Source: Hofstenia miamia (taxonomy: Eukaryota > Xenacoelomorpha > Acoela). Taken from it: 64,000 nucleotides of DNA. The stretch spans positions 1,118,871 to 1,182,870 of the forward strand of contig SCFE01000079.1 of NCBI GenBank assembly GCA_004352715.1, given 5' to 3'. A program made the position numbers and the translations under genes. The notes under the pieces are model-generated. The model did no database searches. It saw only the letters and a program-made list of their open reading frames with translations, and was not told the origin of the DNA. The number at the start of each line of letters is the position of its first letter. Within the stretch, counting starts at the first letter, position 1. This document shows positions 60,655-64,000 of the stretch, piece after piece.

Positions 60655-60934
60655 ATCATGGAGTTCTGCTATTATACATGGAGGCGAAGCGCTTCCCGGA
60701 GAAGGCTATTGTATTGCGTGCAGAAAATTTGTGCCGCACAAAATCTGATGGACGAAAGATGACAGCCAATTAAATTAATTTAATGGCTTTCTTCGGGAAG
60801 GAGGTAAATGCCGCTTCGCCTCCATGTATAATAGCAGAACTCCATGGTAGAATGTATCCCAATGATCATGAGAATATCGTATATATTAACCCTATTTCTT
60901 CCGGGGATTTTAGGGGCTCCTCAACACTGGCGGT
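60655..60934. repeat. 280-bp direct repeat, copy A (ends at N 60935)
   Basis: Identical by eye to 61076-61355 (offset 421). It begins at the left end of the MITE and includes about 88 bp of its right flank. It ends at a single N. Confidence 0.9.
60657..60846. mobile_element. 190-bp foldback MITE, 35-bp perfect TIRs
   Basis: Left arm 60657-60691 (CATGGAGTTCTGCTATTATA onward) is the perfect reverse complement of 60812-60846. It is flanked on both sides by GTAGAAT (60650-60656 and 60847-60853), a likely 7-bp target duplication. Just inside the arms, CTTCCCGGAGAAGG and (reverse complement) CCTCCTTCCCGAAG extend the pairing imperfectly. Non-coding. Confidence 0.8.
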
Positions 60935-61075
60935 NAGTTACTTAGTTTTTCTATCACTAATAAATTGTATCTCTCAAAAAAAGAATAATGGCACGATTCC
61001 TATATAAGTTACGAAACCAAATTAAAATTAAATATCGCATTCTCATGTCTTAAATGTGTAGTATGCATGTACTGT

Positions 61076-61355
61076 ATCATGGAGTTCTGCTATTATACAT
61101 GGAGGCGAAGCGCTTCCCGGAGAAGGCTATTGTATTGCGTGCAGAAAATTTGTGCCGCACAAAATCTGATGGACGAAAGATGACAGCCAATTAAATTAAT
61201 TTAATGGCTTTCTTCGGGAAGGAGGTAAATGCCGCTTCGCCTCCATGTATAATAGCAGAACTCCATGGTAGAATGTATCCCAATGATCATGAGAATATCG
61301 TATATATTAACCCTATTTCTTCCGGGGATTTTAGGGGCTCCTCAACACTGGCGGT
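61076..61355. repeat. 280-bp direct repeat, copy B, with second MITE copy
   Basis: Contains the same foldback (arms 61078-61112 and 61233-61267) and right flank, but its left flank (TACTGTAT) differs from copy A (TGTAGAAT), so only copy A shows the flanking direct repeat. Confidence 0.9.
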
Positions 61356-64000
61356 GCGTGGATTCCACCACCTCCGCTATAACTTTCGAACAAAAATGCT
61401 ATAAACTTGAAACTTTGCACAAACACTCATCATTGCGTCTGAAAAAAATGATAGAAAGCATTATTTTTGATGCAGTCAAAATTATTTGGAGACATTGGAA
61501 TGTTATAAATATTTCTGTTATATGCTGGATTTTATCGTCGATATAAGGAATTTTGTTCATTTTAACTAGCTGAGCTGAGCTGAGCTATATTTTTTGGTAT
61601 TCAAGGTGAACCAAGACTACAAATAATGAAAATTAAGGTAGACATTTTGCTACCTATTGAGATTCTTTATCATTTCGGCAATCCTCGGCCATAAAGATTA
61701 AGGATAAGACAATGCTCAGAATTGCAAAACATGCTTTGTAAAAGTTGAATCACCATTATTACAATTATATCACTTTGCATGTCGAAAATATATATTTTAT
61801 ATAATTCATTATTAATGAGGTTATATTTTATGCATCAGTCAATCAAACCAAACCTAACTTTAAAAATAGCTGCAATAGCAGAAACTGTTTTTACAGCTCG
61901 ATTTCAAACGCTTTAGTGAACATTAAATGCGAAATTATCTGACGTAACAGCTGTATACAAACTTCGAATTTGCTTCGCACTTAGACTTTAACAATATGTA
62001 AGCATCTCTTGACATATTTTGAATGAAATAGAAAGCTTAAAATTTAATGGTGAACATCAATTAATCTAACTAATTGGTGAAAATTACAAACGCATTATAC
62101 AATATAGATTACTATTGTAATCGATTATCTCAATTTTGGAAATTAATGTATACTCAAAGCTTACAAGTAGAAGTACAGCGGGGGCGATCAGCGATGTCAT
62201 GCTCTCTTTGAGTAAAATGTAAAAATGTTTTTTTTCTAAAAACATAAAACAACATGCTAAAAATCTCGAATGTAAAGATCTAGTGCATATTTTTCTAAGC
62301 ATTTCTATACGAACAAATTCTTAAGAACTATGGGGCTGAAAATAAGCCTGATATAAAAACACAATAAGAACAATCCTATGGAAAAATGACATTCCATGTT
62401 TTTTCTTTACAGTACTGAAAATAAAATTGATGAGATAGAAGATTTTGGAAATTACCTAAATTCATTTTTTATCCTGGTAATCTTTTCAATTACATAAGGT
62501 TCAAATTTATCAACACTAGAAAACATTTTAACACTAGAAAAAAAATTGCATGCATGAAAATCTCTAAAAATATATGTACGAAATAAAAAAAATGGGAGCA
62601 ACAACTCATAAAAAATAAGAACATATCAAACTCAATGAAATTTTCTTTTTTCTTTTAAGAAAAAAGTGCATAGGAAAGTGTTTGTCCTCTTAGAAATTCA
62701 ATATATTATAATGAAAACTATATTTTATTTTGAAGTGTAAATTTAGAATTAAATTTAAGTTTTTTAATAATTTCCTTATTTCGAAGCTATTTATTATTAG
62801 CAATTCATACCATAGTAAAATCGATTGGATTTTTGTCAACAATTTGCATAATTTTTGAATTTTTTGGAATCCTTTGATATTTTTTGGGAAAAAGATGCAT
62901 CTATTGATTTACAATTCAAACAACCTGTGGTTTCAAACAGTGTGATTATTGTTAACCAGTGAGATTTAATATTACATGATGATTTCGCAACTATATATGA
63001 TGACAATATGTAGATAAGTCTGGCAAAACTGAAAATTGTTTACCATTTAAGAACTAAGATATTTGAAATTATATTTTTTGAAATGGAAATTTCATTTAAC
63101 ATAAAGTTTAAACACTCACTTGCTGTATTATTTTAAACTCAACAAAAATTATCATAAATATATTATTTTGAATATTCGTTTTAGTTGTATACTATAATTT
63201 CTAATAATTAGAAATTTGATGAAAGGTGTTTCAGTAGTGCTTTTCTTTTTCGATTTTTTTGGAAAAAAATTTATAAACTTCCAGACAAGGAAAAGATTGT
63301 GGAGATCATATTAGAAAAAATGAAGACATTCATCTGCATTTCAAACTTTTTGGAAAGTATTCCCATGTAATTTTGATATTTTGTAAAGTTTGTTACAGCT
63401 ATTAATTGTTACATTTTTATACCAGTAGCAATGCAAAAACTTATTTTAACCTTTGTTAGTAGATCATCATTGCATATGCAAATTTAATAGGTTAACAACC
63501 GTAAATTTCACAAATACAGCTTTCATTTCGAGCGATTGCCCATATTTCACATATGCCGCATTAAAAGTACTTTCGCCAGCTGCAAAAATAGCGATTCTTT
63601 AGGAACTGTTTACTAAGAATTGGTGTTTATTTACTAATTTAGCATTGAAAGAAGGAAATTTGCTTCATCATATGGTGTATGTCTGGTAAAAATATCACAT
63701 TATTTTTATAAATAAAAAGCATCATAACTTGTTTTTTAAGGTTGCCACCTAAACTCGAAATTATTATAATATATTGTCAATTCCAAATGCAACAAAAATG
63801 AAAAGCTGATATATTTCCATTAAATCTTGAAAAGGTTTCTACTAAAATTTAATATCGAGCAATACAAACGTTAGATCTAACAAAAGAACGGAGTTGAAAT
63901 TATCATAGAAAATGGGATTCTTATATGCATGTGATAAACTGACTGAATAGTTCTACCTAAAATCAAATGAAACATAATTTACATAATAGAATTCACCTGT
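61356..64000. other. No recognised gene
   Basis: A less AT-rich patch to about 61450 continues from the repeat; GAGCT is repeated in tandem at about 61569-61586 (AGCTGAGCTGAGCTGAGCT). The rest is AT-rich, with no element ends, RNA genes or convincing frames. Confidence 0.4.

Noticed and set aside
1-64000. tRNA, rRNA or other structured RNA genes
   Set aside because: I looked for tRNA A and B box strings and rRNA-like conserved blocks and found none that I could defend without a covariance search.

Overview
This is a eukaryotic, most likely invertebrate metazoan, nuclear scaffold. It is strongly AT-rich, has many (AT)n and (TTA)n microsatellites and no operons, and is littered with decayed transposable elements: non-LTR retrotransposons (LINEs) with APE endonuclease and RT remnants, Penelope-like elements with GIY-YIG, Tc1/mariner, and several hAT-type MITEs with 8-bp target-site duplications. 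I cannot name the species. The assembly is a draft: two gaps are exactly 1000 N, others are 240, 65 and 21 N, and there are four single Ns. Several gaps are flanked by repeated sequence that looks like contig ends not merged. Layout: 1-4436 is a decayed LINE on + whose 5' part is present twice across a single N. 4768-5303 is a MITE with a hAT MITE nested in it. 5418-8400 shows no gene. 9061-10955 is minus-strand coding fossil, including a second type of LINE 3' end. 11190-13690 holds two Penelope-like copies in opposite orientation. 14963-15091 and 22185-22367 (-) are possible host exons. 18239-18619 is the best candidate for an intact coding sequence (126 aa, coiled coil), followed by a complete but broken Tc1 element (18841-20195), a telomere-motif foldback MITE, a hAT MITE and a LINE 3' fragment. 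The centre is dominated by a near-identical 4.9-kb direct duplication (26143-31042 and 44557-49456, offset 18414), which carries a 1.46-kb element with about 290-bp terminal inverted repeats. Between the two copies lies a LINE (32640-33934 and 38392-39500) split by 4.4 kb bounded by (AT)n on both sides; that insert contains a mariner transposase tail and a MITE. Copy 2 of the duplication sits inside an intact hAT-like element (43767-45081), and copy 1 starts in the middle of that element. 49745-64000 is mostly AT-rich sequence without recognisable genes, with MITE ends, microsatellites and two further short duplications beside Ns. There is no evidence of genes working together as a pathway. 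The biology here is transposon insertion, nesting and decay, mixed with assembly artefact. No clearly new molecular system is visible; the most interesting items are the long-TIR element, the repeated association of element boundaries with (AT)n tracts, and the unidentified 126-aa protein.
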